Assembly (NCBI RefSeq): GCF_000420345.1
Contig: NZ_ATUT01000001.1
Span: forward strand, 62,001-126,000
Source: Faecalicoccus pleomorphus DSM 20574
GTDB lineage: Bacteria > Bacillota_I > Bacilli_A > Erysipelotrichales > Erysipelotrichaceae
Direction of reading: 5' to 3'
Length of the DNA stretch: 64,000 nucleotides
A program made the position numbers and the translations under genes. The number at the start of each line of letters is the position of its first letter. The stretch's first letter is position 1. This document shows positions 56,321 through 64,000 of this stretch, piece after piece. Under the pieces are notes generated by a model. The model saw only the letters and a program-made list of their open reading frames with translations, did not search any database and was not told the origin of the DNA.

Positions 56321-57946
56321 ATGAAACAAAAAGTGGATACGATTGCTTCTGCGTTATTGGGAATTGAAAGTGATCGTCAGTTGACACCGGAAATTGTAGA
56401 AGAAGCTTTAAAGGAAGCTTTGACTAAAGCGTATCGTAAGCATATTGAAATTCCGGACGCTTATGTAAAAACTGAAATTAAAGACGGAATCATTCATATT
56501 TATCATCAAAGAGTCGTTGTGGACGAAGTTGAAGACGATGAGTTGGAAATTTCCTTGAAAGAAGCGAAGAAACTGAATAAGGATGCCAAGCTGGGCGATA
56601 TGATCGATGAAGAAGTGGATTATACACAATTTGATCGTGCTGCCGTTGTTTTGGCTAAAAACGTCATCAAACAAAAGATTCGTGAAGCCGAAAAACAAAT
56701 CGTTTACGAAGAATATTGCGACAAAGTCGATGAGATGGTCATGGGAACGGTGGAAACTGTAGAACCTAAATTTGTGATCGTTAATATCGGTAAGACACTG
56801 GCCATGATGAAAAAGAGCCAGCAGATTCCAGGGGAAACTTATTATGAAGGACAAAATCTTTTGGTTGTGATCACTGAAGTCAATAAAGAAACCAAAGGAG
56901 CACAAGTCCTGGTATCACGAGCTACACCGGTATTCGTGCGGCGTTTGTTTGAGCGTGAAGTACCGGAAATCTATCAGGGTATCATTGAAATCAAAGCGAT
57001 TGCCAGAGAACCGGGAGAACGTTGTAAAATCGCCGTTTATACACATAATGAAAACATTGATCCAATCGGTGCCTGCATTGGTCCTCGTGGCTCTCGTGTA
57101 CAGATGATCATCAACGAACTTCATGGAGAAAAAATTGATATCTTTGAATGGTCCGATAACATTGCGGATTTGATCAAGAATGCCTTGAGTCCAAGTGAAG
57201 CTATTGCAGTCATTCCAAATGAAAATGTAAAGGATGGCTTGATCGTTGTCGTTCCGGAAAGTCAGTTGTCGCTTGCCATCGGTAAACGTGGTAAAAATGC
57301 CCGATTAGCTGTAAAACTGACAAATCGCAAAATTGATATTAAATCGGATGCGGAAATGGAAGAAGCAGGTATTGACTACATGGCTATATCCAAAGCTATG
57401 CAGGAAGAATACGAAGCTAAGAAAGCAAAAGAGCGTGCTTATAAACAACAGCAGCGTATTGAAGAATTGAACCAGACACCAACGGAAATCGAAAATGTGG
57501 ATGTAGCTGACTTTACATACGATGATGATGTTTTACTGGATACAGAAGAAGATATGCCACTTCAGAATACAACGACCTTGTTTGAAAAAGAACAAGAGAA
57601 AAAAGAGTTGGATGAAATGGAAGAAGCAGCTCGTATCGCCAAGGCAAAACGTAAAGAAAAAGCAAGTATTGCACCGAGCACGGAATATACTTCTAAATTT
57701 GAAAACTTTGCGGATGCTTCGAGTAAACAGGAAACAGCTCCGGTCAAATCGAAGAAAAAACAGGAAGAAGTCAAAGAAACAACGGATAAGCATGATCTAA
57801 GTGAGGTAAAACAGCAGTTTGAGCAGATGAAACCGATCTATTCAGAGGAAGAGCTTGCCGAGATCGAGGCCCAGCAGATGGAAGAAGAGAATGTCTGGGA
57901 TGAAGATGTCGATTATGAAGAATTCGACGAATACTATGACGACTAG
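56321..57946 (+). CDS. nusA: Transcription factor NusA with long acidic C-terminal tail (541 aa)
   Basis: NusA binds RNA polymerase and controls pausing and termination. The N-terminal polymerase-binding domain (1-125), the S1 domain (about 130-205), and two KH domains (KH1 with GACIGPRGSRVQMIINEL near 245; KH2 with LAIGKRGKNARLAVKLT near 320) are in the usual order. After residue about 365 there is a charged tail of about 175 residues that is not in typical Firmicute NusA, rich in Glu, Lys and Gln, with a helical stretch (EKEQEKKELDEMEEAARIAK) and an acidic end (EEENVWDEDVDYEEFDEYYDD, about residues 521-541). AAAGGAG precedes the ATG. Confidence 0.95.
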   Translation: MKQKVDTIASALLGIESDRQLTPEIVEEALKEALTKAYRKHIEIPDAYVKTEIKDGIIHIYHQRVVVDEVEDDELEISLKEAKKLNKDAKLGDMIDEEVDYTQFDRAAVVLAKNVIKQKIREAEKQIVYEEYCDKVDEMVMGTVETVEPKFVIVNIGKTLAMMKKSQQIPGETYYEGQNLLVVITEVNKETKGAQVLVSRATPVFVRRLFEREVPEIYQGIIEIKAIAREPGERCKIAVYTHNENIDPIGACIGPRGSRVQMIINELHGEKIDIFEWSDNIADLIKNALSPSEAIAVIPNENVKDGLIVVVPESQLSLAIGKRGKNARLAVKLTNRKIDIKSDAEMEEAGIDYMAISKAMQEEYEAKKAKERAYKQQQRIEELNQTPTEIENVDVADFTYDDDVLLDTEEDMPLQNTTTLFEKEQEKKELDEMEEAARIAKAKRKEKASIAPSTEYTSKFENFADASSKQETAPVKSKKKQEEVKETTDKHDLSEVKQQFEQMKPIYSEEELAEIEAQQMEEENVWDEDVDYEEFDEYYDD

Positions 57947-57954
57947 GAGTTTGT

Positions 57955-58215
57955 ATGCGTAAGATACCGATGCGAAAATGTGTAGTGACACAGGAACGGT
58001 TTCCTAAAAAAGAACTGATTCGTGTGGTACGTACACCGGAAAAAGCAATTGAGGTCGATCTGACAGGGAAAAAGAACGGACATGGAGCTTACGTTTCTTT
58101 AAATAAGAAAACGATTGCTCTGGCTCGTAAGAACAAAGCATTAGATCGAGCTTTGGAAATGGAAATTCCAACAGCAATCTATGATCAGTTGGAAGAACTC
58201 TGTGAAGACGAGTAA
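57955..58215 (+). CDS. ylxR: YlxR/RnpM family RNA-binding protein (86 aa)
   Basis: A small nucleic-acid-binding protein of the nusA-infB operon, recently described in Bacillus as an RNase P modulator. The family motifs RKCVVTQERFPKKELIRVVR (about 5-24) and KKNGHGAYVS (near 46) are clear. TAGGAG precedes the ATG. The start of ylxQ overlaps its end by 14 bp. Confidence 0.92.
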   Translation: MRKIPMRKCVVTQERFPKKELIRVVRTPEKAIEVDLTGKKNGHGAYVSLNKKTIALARKNKALDRALEMEIPTAIYDQLEELCEDE

Positions 58216-58594
58216 ATGGGTCTCGTATTGTCAGATTGCTTTTAGAGCCGGAAAAGTCGTTTATGGAAGCAAGCTGCTTCTAAGCATTCAAAAGAAACAG
58301 GCTTGTCTTGTTGTATATTCCAATTTGATTGGAAACAACTCCAAAAAAAAGATACAGGACAAATGTCATACGTATCAAATACCTTATTTTGGTGTGGATC
58401 CTGATGAATTTGATCAGATCACGAAACGATCTTTTGTAGCATTTTCCATATTGGATGCTTCTTTAGCCAAACAAATATGGAATGATAGAAAGGGAATGGT
58501 GATGTCAAATGGCTTACAACAAACAGAAGAAAAAACCGAATCGAAACCGAAATCAGAGAAACAACAATCGCCAGCAGCCGGTAAAGAAAGTTGA
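58202..58594 (+). CDS. ylxQ: L7Ae-family protein YlxQ with a C-terminal extension (130 aa)
   Basis: This is a ribosomal protein L7Ae/YlxQ-like RNA-binding protein. The family start [17 protein letters not shown] and the central strand [14 protein letters not shown] are clear. GTG 58202 gives the usual start and follows GGAAGA; the ATG at 58181 adds seven residues. The last 28 codons (58509-58594) overlap infB in another frame and encode a Ser/Lys/Glu/Gln-rich tail beyond the normal fold, so this overlap of 86 bp is unusually long. Confidence 0.85.
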   Translation: MKTSKWVSYCQIAFRAGKVVYGSKLLLSIQKKQACLVVYSNLIGNNSKKKIQDKCHTYQIPYFGVDPDEFDQITKRSFVAFSILDASLAKQIWNDRKGMVMSNGLQQTEEKTESKPKSEKQQSPAAGKES

Positions 58595-60353
58595 ATACCC
58601 TAAAGAGATTACATATCAGGAACCATTGACAGTTGGTGGTTTAGCCACACTGTTGAAACGAAACAGTTCGGATATTATAAAATTTCTCTTTATGATGGGA
58701 AATATGTCTACGATCAATACGGTATTAAGCGATGAAGATATTGAACTGATCTGTATGGAGTTCAACTGCGAGGCGCATAAAGAAGTGGTGATCGATGAAG
58801 ATGATATTGAAGAACAAATCGATAACATTGAAGAAGATGAATCAAAATTACAGCCTAGACCACCAGTGATCACGATCATGGGACATGTCGATCATGGAAA
58901 GACAACATTGTTGGATACGATTCGTAAAACCCATGTTACCGGCGAAGAATTTGGTGGTATCACACAGCATATTGGTGCTTACCAGGTTAAAGTGAAAGGA
59001 AAAAAGGTAACTTTCTTAGATACGCCGGGACATGAAGCATTTACGTCTATGCGTGCCAGAGGGGCACAGGTTACGGATATCGTAATTATTGTCGTTGCGG
59101 CAGACGATGGTGTCATGCCACAGACAAAGGAAGCGGTAGATCATGCCAAAGCCGCCGGTGTTCCAATCGTTGTAGCAGTGAATAAAATGGATAAACCGGG
59201 CGCCAATCCAGATCGTATCATGTCGGAAATGTCTGATTTAGGTATCATGCCGGAAGAATGGGGTGGCGATACGATCTTTGCCAAAATATCTGCCAAGACC
59301 GGCGAAGGAGTTTCCGATTTATTGGAAACGATGTTACTGGTTGCCGAAATGCAGGAATTAAAAGCAAATCCGGATGCTCTTGCCAGTGGTACGGTTATCG
59401 AAGCCAAGTTGGATAAAGGACGTGGACCGGTTGCGACTTTGTTGGTACAAAGAGGTACCTTGCATACTGGTGACAGCATTGTTGTCGGAAGCTCTTACGG
59501 ACGTGTTCGTAAGATGACTAATGATCGTGGTATGGAAATCAAGAGTGCCGAACCAAGCTGTCCGGTGGAAATTATTGGACTCAACGATGTACCGCGTGCC
59601 GGAGATGTCTTTATGACGTATCCAAACTACAAGAAAGCACAGGAAATCGCATCCCATCGTTTGGAAAAACAAATTGAAAAAGAACGTAATCAGACCAGTG
59701 CCATGTCTTTGGAAGATTTAGCTAAAAAGGTCGAAGAAGGCGATATTCAGGAAATCAACGTTCTAATCAAAGCGGATGTACAGGGATCTGCCGAAGCGTT
59801 AAAGGCCAGCATGGAAAAGCTGGATGTAGATACGGTTCGTGTCAATGTGATTCGTTCGACAGTAGGAACGATTTCGGAATCCGATATCATGTTAGCAAGT
59901 GCATCCAATGCGATAATCTATGGATTTAATATTCGACCAAGTGCTGCCATTCGTAAAAAAGCAGAAGAAGAGGGCGTAGAGATTCGTCTTCATAACATCA
60001 TTTATAAAGCACTGGAAGAATTAGAAGGTGCCATGAAAGGTCTTCTTGCACCGGTATATGAAGAAGTTATCATCGGTCAGGCTGAAGTTCGTCAAATCTA
60101 TAAGGTTTCCAAGGTTGGAACGATTGCCGGGTGTATGGTGACGGATGGTTGTGTCAAACGTGACTGCAAGGTTCGTTTAATTCGCGATGGCATCGTGATT
60201 TATGAAGGTAAGCTTGGTTCCTTACGTCGTTTTGAAAATGATGTCAAAGAGGTCAATAACGGCTTTGAATGTGGTATGACCATTGAAAACTACAATGATA
60301 TTAAAGTCGATGATATCATTGAAACGTATGAAGATCAGGAAGTGCAGGAATAA
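58509..60353 (+). CDS. infB: Translation initiation factor IF-2 (614 aa)
   Basis: IF-2 is a GTPase that brings initiator tRNA to the ribosome. The G domain has G1 [12 protein letters not shown] (near residue 123), [27 protein letters not shown] and SAKTGEG. Domains II-IV with the fMet-tRNA-binding C terminus follow. The N-terminal part is short (about 115 residues) and begins with a basic Asn/Arg/Gln-rich stretch that overlaps ylxQ in another frame. GGTGATG lies before the ATG. Its stop shares a base with the start of rbfA (TAATG). Confidence 0.97.
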   Translation: MAYNKQKKKPNRNRNQRNNNRQQPVKKVEYPKEITYQEPLTVGGLATLLKRNSSDIIKFLFMMGNMSTINTVLSDEDIELICMEFNCEAHKEVVIDEDDIEEQIDNIEEDESKLQPRPPVITIMGHVDHGKTTLLDTIRKTHVTGEEFGGITQHIGAYQVKVKGKKVTFLDTPGHEAFTSMRARGAQVTDIVIIVVAADDGVMPQTKEAVDHAKAAGVPIVVAVNKMDKPGANPDRIMSEMSDLGIMPEEWGGDTIFAKISAKTGEGVSDLLETMLLVAEMQELKANPDALASGTVIEAKLDKGRGPVATLLVQRGTLHTGDSIVVGSSYGRVRKMTNDRGMEIKSAEPSCPVEIIGLNDVPRAGDVFMTYPNYKKAQEIASHRLEKQIEKERNQTSAMSLEDLAKKVEEGDIQEINVLIKADVQGSAEALKASMEKLDVDTVRVNVIRSTVGTISESDIMLASASNAIIYGFNIRPSAAIRKKAEEEGVEIRLHNIIYKALEELEGAMKGLLAPVYEEVIIGQAEVRQIYKVSKVGTIAGCMVTDGCVKRDCKVRLIRDGIVIYEGKLGSLRRFENDVKEVNNGFECGMTIENYNDIKVDDIIETYEDQEVQE

Positions 60354-60694
60354 TGGCTGGTTTAAAAGCAGATCGTATGGATCATATTCTCATGCGGGAA
60401 ATCTCAAACATCCTGCAGTTTGAATTAAAGAATCCAAAGCTTGGTTTTGTGACAGTCACCGATGTACAATGTACAAAAGATCTAAGTCTTGCCAAGGTCT
60501 ATGTATCTTTTTTAGGCAAACAAGATCGCAACGATGCCGGTTTACGTGTCTTAAATCAGAGCAAAGGTTTTATACGTTCAAATCTTGCGAAAAAGATTAA
60601 GATTCGTAAAATGCCGGATTTGATCTTTGTACAGGATACAAGTCTGGAACAGGGAAATAAGATTGAAAAGATTTTACACGATATACAAAAGTAA
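60353..60694 (+). CDS. rbfA: Ribosome-binding factor A (113 aa)
   Basis: RbfA is a 30S maturation factor of the KH fold. The segments REISNILQFELKNPKLGFVTVT and LSLAKVYVSFLG match the family. The ATG overlaps the infB stop (TAATG). It ends the operon at a strong terminator. Confidence 0.95.
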   Translation: MAGLKADRMDHILMREISNILQFELKNPKLGFVTVTDVQCTKDLSLAKVYVSFLGKQDRNDAGLRVLNQSKGFIRSNLAKKIKIRKMPDLIFVQDTSLEQGNKIEKILHDIQK

Positions 60695-60722
60695 GGCTTT
60701 CCATGAGGAAAGCCTTATTCTG
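60693..60722. terminator. Terminator shared by the infB operon and the convergent araC-type gene
   Basis: AAGGCTTTCC (60693-60702) pairs with GGAAAGCCTT (60707-60716) around ATGA, followed by ATTCTGTTT. Confidence 0.88.
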
Positions 60723-61554
60723 TTTCAGATTTACTTTTACGAAACTCTAACGGCGTTTTGCCTAAAGCTCGTTTAAAGCTCTGTGCAAAATATGATTGTG
60801 AGGAGAAACCGACGATTCGACCGATTTCATTGACAGAAAGATTGGTGGTCTTCAACAAGTATTTTGCCTCTTCAATTCGTTTCTCTAAAAGATAGTTGAT
60901 GGGAGAAATCCCTTTTTGTTTCTTAAAGGTATGCGCCAGATAATATTTATTGACATAAGCTAATTCTGCCAATTGATCCAGCGTGATGTTTTCTTTGTAG
61001 TGATCATTGATGTAGTTTTCGACAAAGATACACTCTTTATTAACTTTTTGGCTTGGAGAAACCGTTAATTGAATGTTTGATCGGCGAATGATATTGATCA
61101 TGAGAATTTCCAAAAGATTTTGACAAAGTTCCTTATAGTGTTGATCTTTATTCTTGGCTTCTAAAAGAAGTGTTTTTAGATAAAATAAGATTTCATGTTT
61201 ATAATCTTGGTAGTTTGCCTGAAAGACCTGGATATGTTGATTGAAATCCGCATTGTAGAATTCCATTCCCTCAAATCCTAATACGATATATTCAAAGATT
61301 TCCCCTTTGATTCCAATCTCTGTATGACTGACATTGGGATTGACGATCATCAAATCGTCCTCATGCAGCGTTGTCGTTCCTCCTTCGGTTTGAAACAGAC
61401 CTGTACCTCTTGTGACATAGAACAATTCGGTACAATGGTGAGTATGCATACTGCTGTGCCAGTCATTTCCATAAACACCTTGGGAGATGTACAATAAATT
61501 CATTTTGATCTTATCTAATGTTGTTTCACTGATTTCATATGTTAAATTTGGCAT
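60715..61554 (-). CDS. AraC-family regulator with N-terminal cupin (279 aa)
   Basis: A cupin domain (about 15-110; HHCTELFYVTRGTG with the metal-like His pattern) senses a ligand, usually a sugar. The C-terminal AraC DNA-binding domain has two helix-turn-helix units (about 180-275; ENITLDQLAELAYVNKYYLAH, NLSVNEIGRIVGFSSQSYFAQ) and ends with FKRALGKTPLEFRK. The start at 61554 follows GAGGTT; the earlier in-frame start at 61608 lies inside the promoter. No target operon is adjacent, so the signal is unknown. Confidence 0.92.
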   Translation of the reverse strand: MPNLTYEISETTLDKIKMNLLYISQGVYGNDWHSSMHTHHCTELFYVTRGTGLFQTEGGTTTLHEDDLMIVNPNVSHTEIGIKGEIFEYIVLGFEGMEFYNADFNQHIQVFQANYQDYKHEILFYLKTLLLEAKNKDQHYKELCQNLLEILMINIIRRSNIQLTVSPSQKVNKECIFVENYINDHYKENITLDQLAELAYVNKYYLAHTFKKQKGISPINYLLEKRIEEAKYLLKTTNLSVNEIGRIVGFSSQSYFAQSFKRALGKTPLEFRKSKSETE

Positions 61555-61579
61555 AAATAACCTCAATTTCTTTTCTTTT

Positions 61580-61608
61580 ATTATAAGATATTGTGCAAAT
61601 ACTTTCAA
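61580..61608 (-). promoter_or_regulatory. Promoter of the AraC-type gene with an inverted repeat
   Basis: On the minus strand TTGAAA (61608-61603), a 17-base spacer and TATAAT (61585-61580). The near-perfect inverted repeat ATATTGTGC-N13-GCGCAATAT (61588-61618) spans spacer and -35 box and may be an autoregulatory site. Confidence 0.7.
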
Positions 61609-61623
61609 TGCGCAATATATCTT

Positions 61624-61648
61624 AAAAAAGATATCCTTTCGGATATCT
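61624..61648 (-). terminator. Terminator of the XRE regulator gene
   Basis: AGATATCC pairs with GGATATCT around GAAA, followed on the minus strand by six T. Confidence 0.88.
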
Positions 61649-62594
61649 AATGAGAAATCAGTTTGACAATTCCTTTACGCATTTGTTGTGCCTGTAGGTG
61701 AATTTTTCGATATTCATCTGAATAGGGCTGTACAGCATTTTGCGATACATACGCATATTTTTTGTTTCCATCTTTGAAAGTAAACTGTAATCCAATATGA
61801 AGGGAATAAATGCCCGCAAAGCCTTGTGTCATCGGACTGATCAACATTTGTCTGGCAAATGGTTTATTATGTTTGGCATCTCTTGCCTTCTCAAAAACCA
61901 CGCTGCATTTGACCAGTTCATTCAATGGATAGACACCGCAGTCGCCGGAATGGATCGTAAAGGTATTTTCTTTTTTATTTACCGTGACCGGTCCGGATTC
62001 CAACTGATATTTATTGATGATACGATCGATTAAATGTTTGATCTTTTCTGCTTCCTGAAAGGCTTTGATGTGTTGATCGGTTTGTGTTCGTGTCGGATTT
62101 TTTGAAATATAGACAACCAGCTGTGTATCATCCTTCATGGTAATTCTAAGCCCTACATAAAAAGGTTGTTCCATAAAATTGGCCGCAATCATCCAATCGA
62201 CACCGGTAACAACTTGATGTGTAAAAGGGGGTTCTTTTCCACGAAAACGTGCTTTCTCATTCAGAATTTCACATTTTTTAATATTTTTATAGGAATAAGT
62301 CCCTTTAGAACCATCAAGTATGATAAATACTTTGTCTTTGGTATCAAAGATGATACTGTCAAATAGAATGCGAGTCGGTTTTTGTTTCAGGGAAAGATCC
62401 TTGTGAATCAGATCTTCAAAGGGAACATTGAAAAAGGAAGCATACTTTTCTATCATTTCAAAATTAGGCTGTGATTTTCCATTTTCATGATTGGAAACGG
62501 TTTGATGGGTTACAAATAATCGTTTAGCCAATTCTTCTTGAGAAATGTTCATTTTATTTCGCAAGAACTTTAAGTTCGACTGTATATATGTCAT
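61647..62594 (-). CDS. XRE-family regulator with duplicated C-terminal domain (315 aa)
   Basis: The N-terminal helix-turn-helix (about 8-62; NISQEELAKRLFVTHQTVSNHE) binds DNA. The rest is two copies of an unrecognised domain of about 115 residues: KKCEILNEKARFRGKEPPF in the first (near 110) and VKCSVVFEKARDAKHNKPF in the second (near 225), each followed by a GLR or GLQ strand and a KD turn. It probably binds a ligand or partner. The start at 62594 follows GAGGTGG; the in-frame extension upstream is not supported. The same domain occurs singly in the neighbouring gene at 62714. Confidence 0.88.
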   Translation of the reverse strand: MTYIQSNLKFLRNKMNISQEELAKRLFVTHQTVSNHENGKSQPNFEMIEKYASFFNVPFEDLIHKDLSLKQKPTRILFDSIIFDTKDKVFIILDGSKGTYSYKNIKKCEILNEKARFRGKEPPFTHQVVTGVDWMIAANFMEQPFYVGLRITMKDDTQLVVYISKNPTRTQTDQHIKAFQEAEKIKHLIDRIINKYQLESGPVTVNKKENTFTIHSGDCGVYPLNELVKCSVVFEKARDAKHNKPFARQMLISPMTQGFAGIYSLHIGLQFTFKDGNKKYAYVSQNAVQPYSDEYRKIHLQAQQMRKGIVKLISH

Positions 62595-62618
62595 GATTGC
62601 CACCTCTTTTCTAATTTC

Positions 62619-62647
62619 ATAGTAAAGCAGAGATGGGCTTTTGTCAT
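62619..62647 (-). promoter_or_regulatory. Possible promoter of the XRE regulator gene
   Basis: On the minus strand ATGACA (62647-62642), a 17-base spacer and TACTAT (62624-62619). Confidence 0.45.
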
Positions 62648-62713
62648 GCAAAGAATGTTTGCAAAGGCAAATTTTTAATGAAACTTAATGAAAATGTATG
62701 GAGAAGGTACTTT

Positions 62714-63052
62714 TTAGGATTTGTTGCGTATTTTATCCTGTAGAATATGACACAGGTGTAGAATTTGATCATACTCTTTTGTAAAGGGATAGACCAGTTC
62801 GTGGGATGGATAAAAAACATATTCTGAATGATCTTTATCAATCAGCTTTAATCCAATTTGCAGCTTAGCAGCTTTGACAGGTAAGTATGATTGCAGTGAA
62901 ACCATTTTCTTATCTTGGTTTTGATAGATATGGCATATGATCTCTGTATTGATAATCGTATCGAATGAAATACATTTTGATGGTGTTTGAATGTTTCTTT
63001 GATCAAAGTCGATCGCATCCATCATAACTTGTAGTGGTTGATTTTTTGACAT
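62714..63052 (-). CDS. Small protein with one copy of the XRE-associated domain (112 aa)
   Basis: The family is unknown, but KLQIGLKLIDKDHSEYVFYP and the following HELVYPFTKEYDQIL match SLHIGLQFTFKDGNKKYAYV and QNAVQPYSDEYRKIH at the C terminus of the XRE regulator at 61647-62594. It has no DNA-binding part and no signal peptide. AAAGGA lies six bases before the ATG at 63052; the longer frame starting at 63283 overlaps the ROK kinase and is not coding. It may be a partner, an antagonist, or a remnant of a second regulator. Confidence 0.65.
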   Translation of the reverse strand: MSKNQPLQVMMDAIDFDQRNIQTPSKCISFDTIINTEIICHIYQNQDKKMVSLQSYLPVKAAKLQIGLKLIDKDHSEYVFYPSHELVYPFTKEYDQILHLCHILQDKIRNKS

Positions 63053-63155
63053 GATATTCCTTCTTTCTTCAAAAAGTTTATCATTTACATAGCTTATATA
63101 CAATATAAAAACAGTAGGATATACATGTTTGAAAAAAGCGCTCTTTACGAACGCT

Positions 63156-64000
63156 TTAGTCTTCCATTTGTGATTTGGCAAGCATTGCCGCACCGACAAG
63201 ACCACTTTCTTCCATAGTGGCATTGGCCAGTGTTGTTTCACGCATACCTGGGAATAAATACTTGCGCATTCTTTCCTGTACATCTTCCAAAAAATCAGAA
63301 CCGGATTTCATAACACCACCTTGAATCAGGATACGTTCCGGATCGCATACAAAGCATACATTTGCCAGTAAAATGGCTAAATCTTCTTTGAATCGTTCTA
63401 CGACAGCTTTGGCATTTTCATCGCTCTTGGCTGCTTCAAAGACTTCTCCGGCATGTGCAAATTCTTTATGGCAGGCTTTATTTGCCTCGCGTACAATGGC
63501 CGGACCGGATACCCAGGACTCGGCAGCTCCTGGATTTAATCCATTGATTGGCTCTCTGGAAGGATCGATGATCGCGTTACCGATTTCACCACCGTGTCCA
63601 TGGAAGCCGGATAAGACTTTTCCATCCAGGATCATGGCTCCGGCAACACCGGTTGAAATGGTTAAATAATATAAATTTTTCTTTCCTTTTCCTTCGCCTA
63701 ATAAAGCTTCGGCAAGACCGGCCACCTTTACATCATTTGCCATAAAGGTAGGCTTGTTAAAATGATTTCGAATATGATCAGCAATTGGATAGCCAACCAG
63801 ATCCGGTAAATTATTGGAAATGATGATCTTTCCGTTAACAGTATCGGTTGGACCGGGAATTCCTAATCCGATACCAAGCGCATCTTTGTAGCCGTCCAAT
63901 GAAGCAATCAAGCTCTCCATTTTTTCCATGATGTGCTCTTTGCCTAACTGGGCTTCTGTCTTATCTTTTTTCACATCTAAGATCTGGCCATCTTCGGATA
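63156..64000 (-). CDS. ROK-family sugar kinase, 5' end missing
   Basis: The frame is open to the window edge, so the N terminus is missing. GLGIPGPTDTVNGKII, the FMANDVKVAGLAEALLGEG segment and the STGVAGAMILDG nucleotide-binding motif place it in the ROK family, as does GHGGEIGNAII. The zinc motif CxCGxxGCxE that usually follows is absent; the segment reads INGLNPGAAESWVSG. ROK kinases phosphorylate glucose, N-acetylglucosamine, N-acetylmannosamine or fructose; the exact sugar cannot be told here. Confidence 0.9.
   Translation of the reverse strand, partial: SEDGQILDVKKDKTEAQLGKEHIMEKMESLIASLDGYKDALGIGLGIPGPTDTVNGKIIISNNLPDLVGYPIADHIRNHFNKPTFMANDVKVAGLAEALLGEGKGKKNLYYLTISTGVAGAMILDGKVLSGFHGHGGEIGNAIIDPSREPINGLNPGAAESWVSGPAIVREANKACHKEFAHAGEVFEAAKSDENAKAVVERFKEDLAILLANVCFVCDPERILIQGGVMKSGSDFLEDVQERMRKYLFPGMRETTLANATMEESGLVGAAMLAKSQMED

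Noticed and set aside
63053-63283. N-terminal extension of the small protein at 62714-63052
   Set aside because: It overlaps the ROK kinase, and a good ribosome site supports the start at 63052.
1-64000. tRNA or rRNA genes
   Set aside because: I looked for tRNA-like TTC-A-A/CCA patterns and conserved rRNA stretches between genes and saw none, though a covariance scan was not possible.

Overview
The window reads as a chromosomal segment of a low-GC Gram-positive anaerobe. Strong AGGAGG ribosome sites, sigma-A promoters, three T-box leaders, a likely Mn2+ riboswitch, Bce-type signalling, SepF/YlmH, RqcH and a sortase-type surface protein all point to Firmicutes. A glycyl radical enzyme and an Rnf complex indicate an anaerobe. 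The combination fits a gut or oral Erysipelotrichia member best, but that placement is inference. No rRNA, tRNA, CRISPR array, intact transposase or prophage was seen.

Layout. 1-5.1 kb: end of ptsI, two small unknown genes and T-box-controlled valS. 5.1-6.0 kb (minus): a translationally coupled pair, a secreted bacteriocin-like protein and a small membrane protein, behind a strong promoter and a perfect 16-bp palindrome. 6.4-11.8 kb: a MarR regulator, a heterodimeric ABC exporter and two small, possibly related proteins. 12-16.8 kb: a PepSY protein, then a DeoR regulator with a glycyl radical enzyme of unknown substrate and its activase. 16.8-21.1 kb: a riboswitch-controlled P-type ATPase and T-box-controlled tyrS. 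21.1-26.3 kb: a radical SAM protein, an M48-like protease and shikimate genes (aroF, an aroE-aroK fusion, aroD). The minus aro operon has a Phe/Tyr-rich leader peptide and a terminator, which looks like transcription attenuation. 26.4-34.3 kb: a 2461-residue secreted GH31 glycosidase and a thioredoxin-like lipoprotein, with a candidate CcpA site. 34.4-36.5 kb: a C39-like lipoprotein, a small unknown protein and hpf. 36.6-41.8 kb: a Bce-type two-component system and ABC transporter fused into one run with a GT51 peptidoglycan glycosyltransferase. 41.9-46.1 kb: sepF, ylmH and T-box-controlled ileS. 46.2-47.1 kb: the decayed remains of an ECF sigma/RsgI-type anti-sigma locus. 47.1-53.4 kb: apbE divergent from rnfCDGEA, then a small Cys-rich membrane protein and a truncated rnfB. 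53.4-60.7 kb: rqcH, gmk and the rimP-nusA-ylxR-ylxQ-infB-rbfA operon. 60.7-64 kb (minus): an AraC regulator, an XRE regulator with a duplicated C-terminal domain, a small protein with one copy of that domain, and a ROK kinase cut by the window edge.

How the parts work together. Translation and ribosome biogenesis genes dominate. Amino-acid supply is sensed by T-boxes at three synthetase genes and apparently by a leader peptide at the shikimate genes. ApbE would attach FMN to RnfD and RnfG. The Bce module with its transglycosylase looks like a cell-wall antibiotic defence unit. The least explained elements are the altered Rnf electron-input end, the bacteriocin-like pair, the Bce-GT51 operon, the aro leader and the glycyl radical enzyme.
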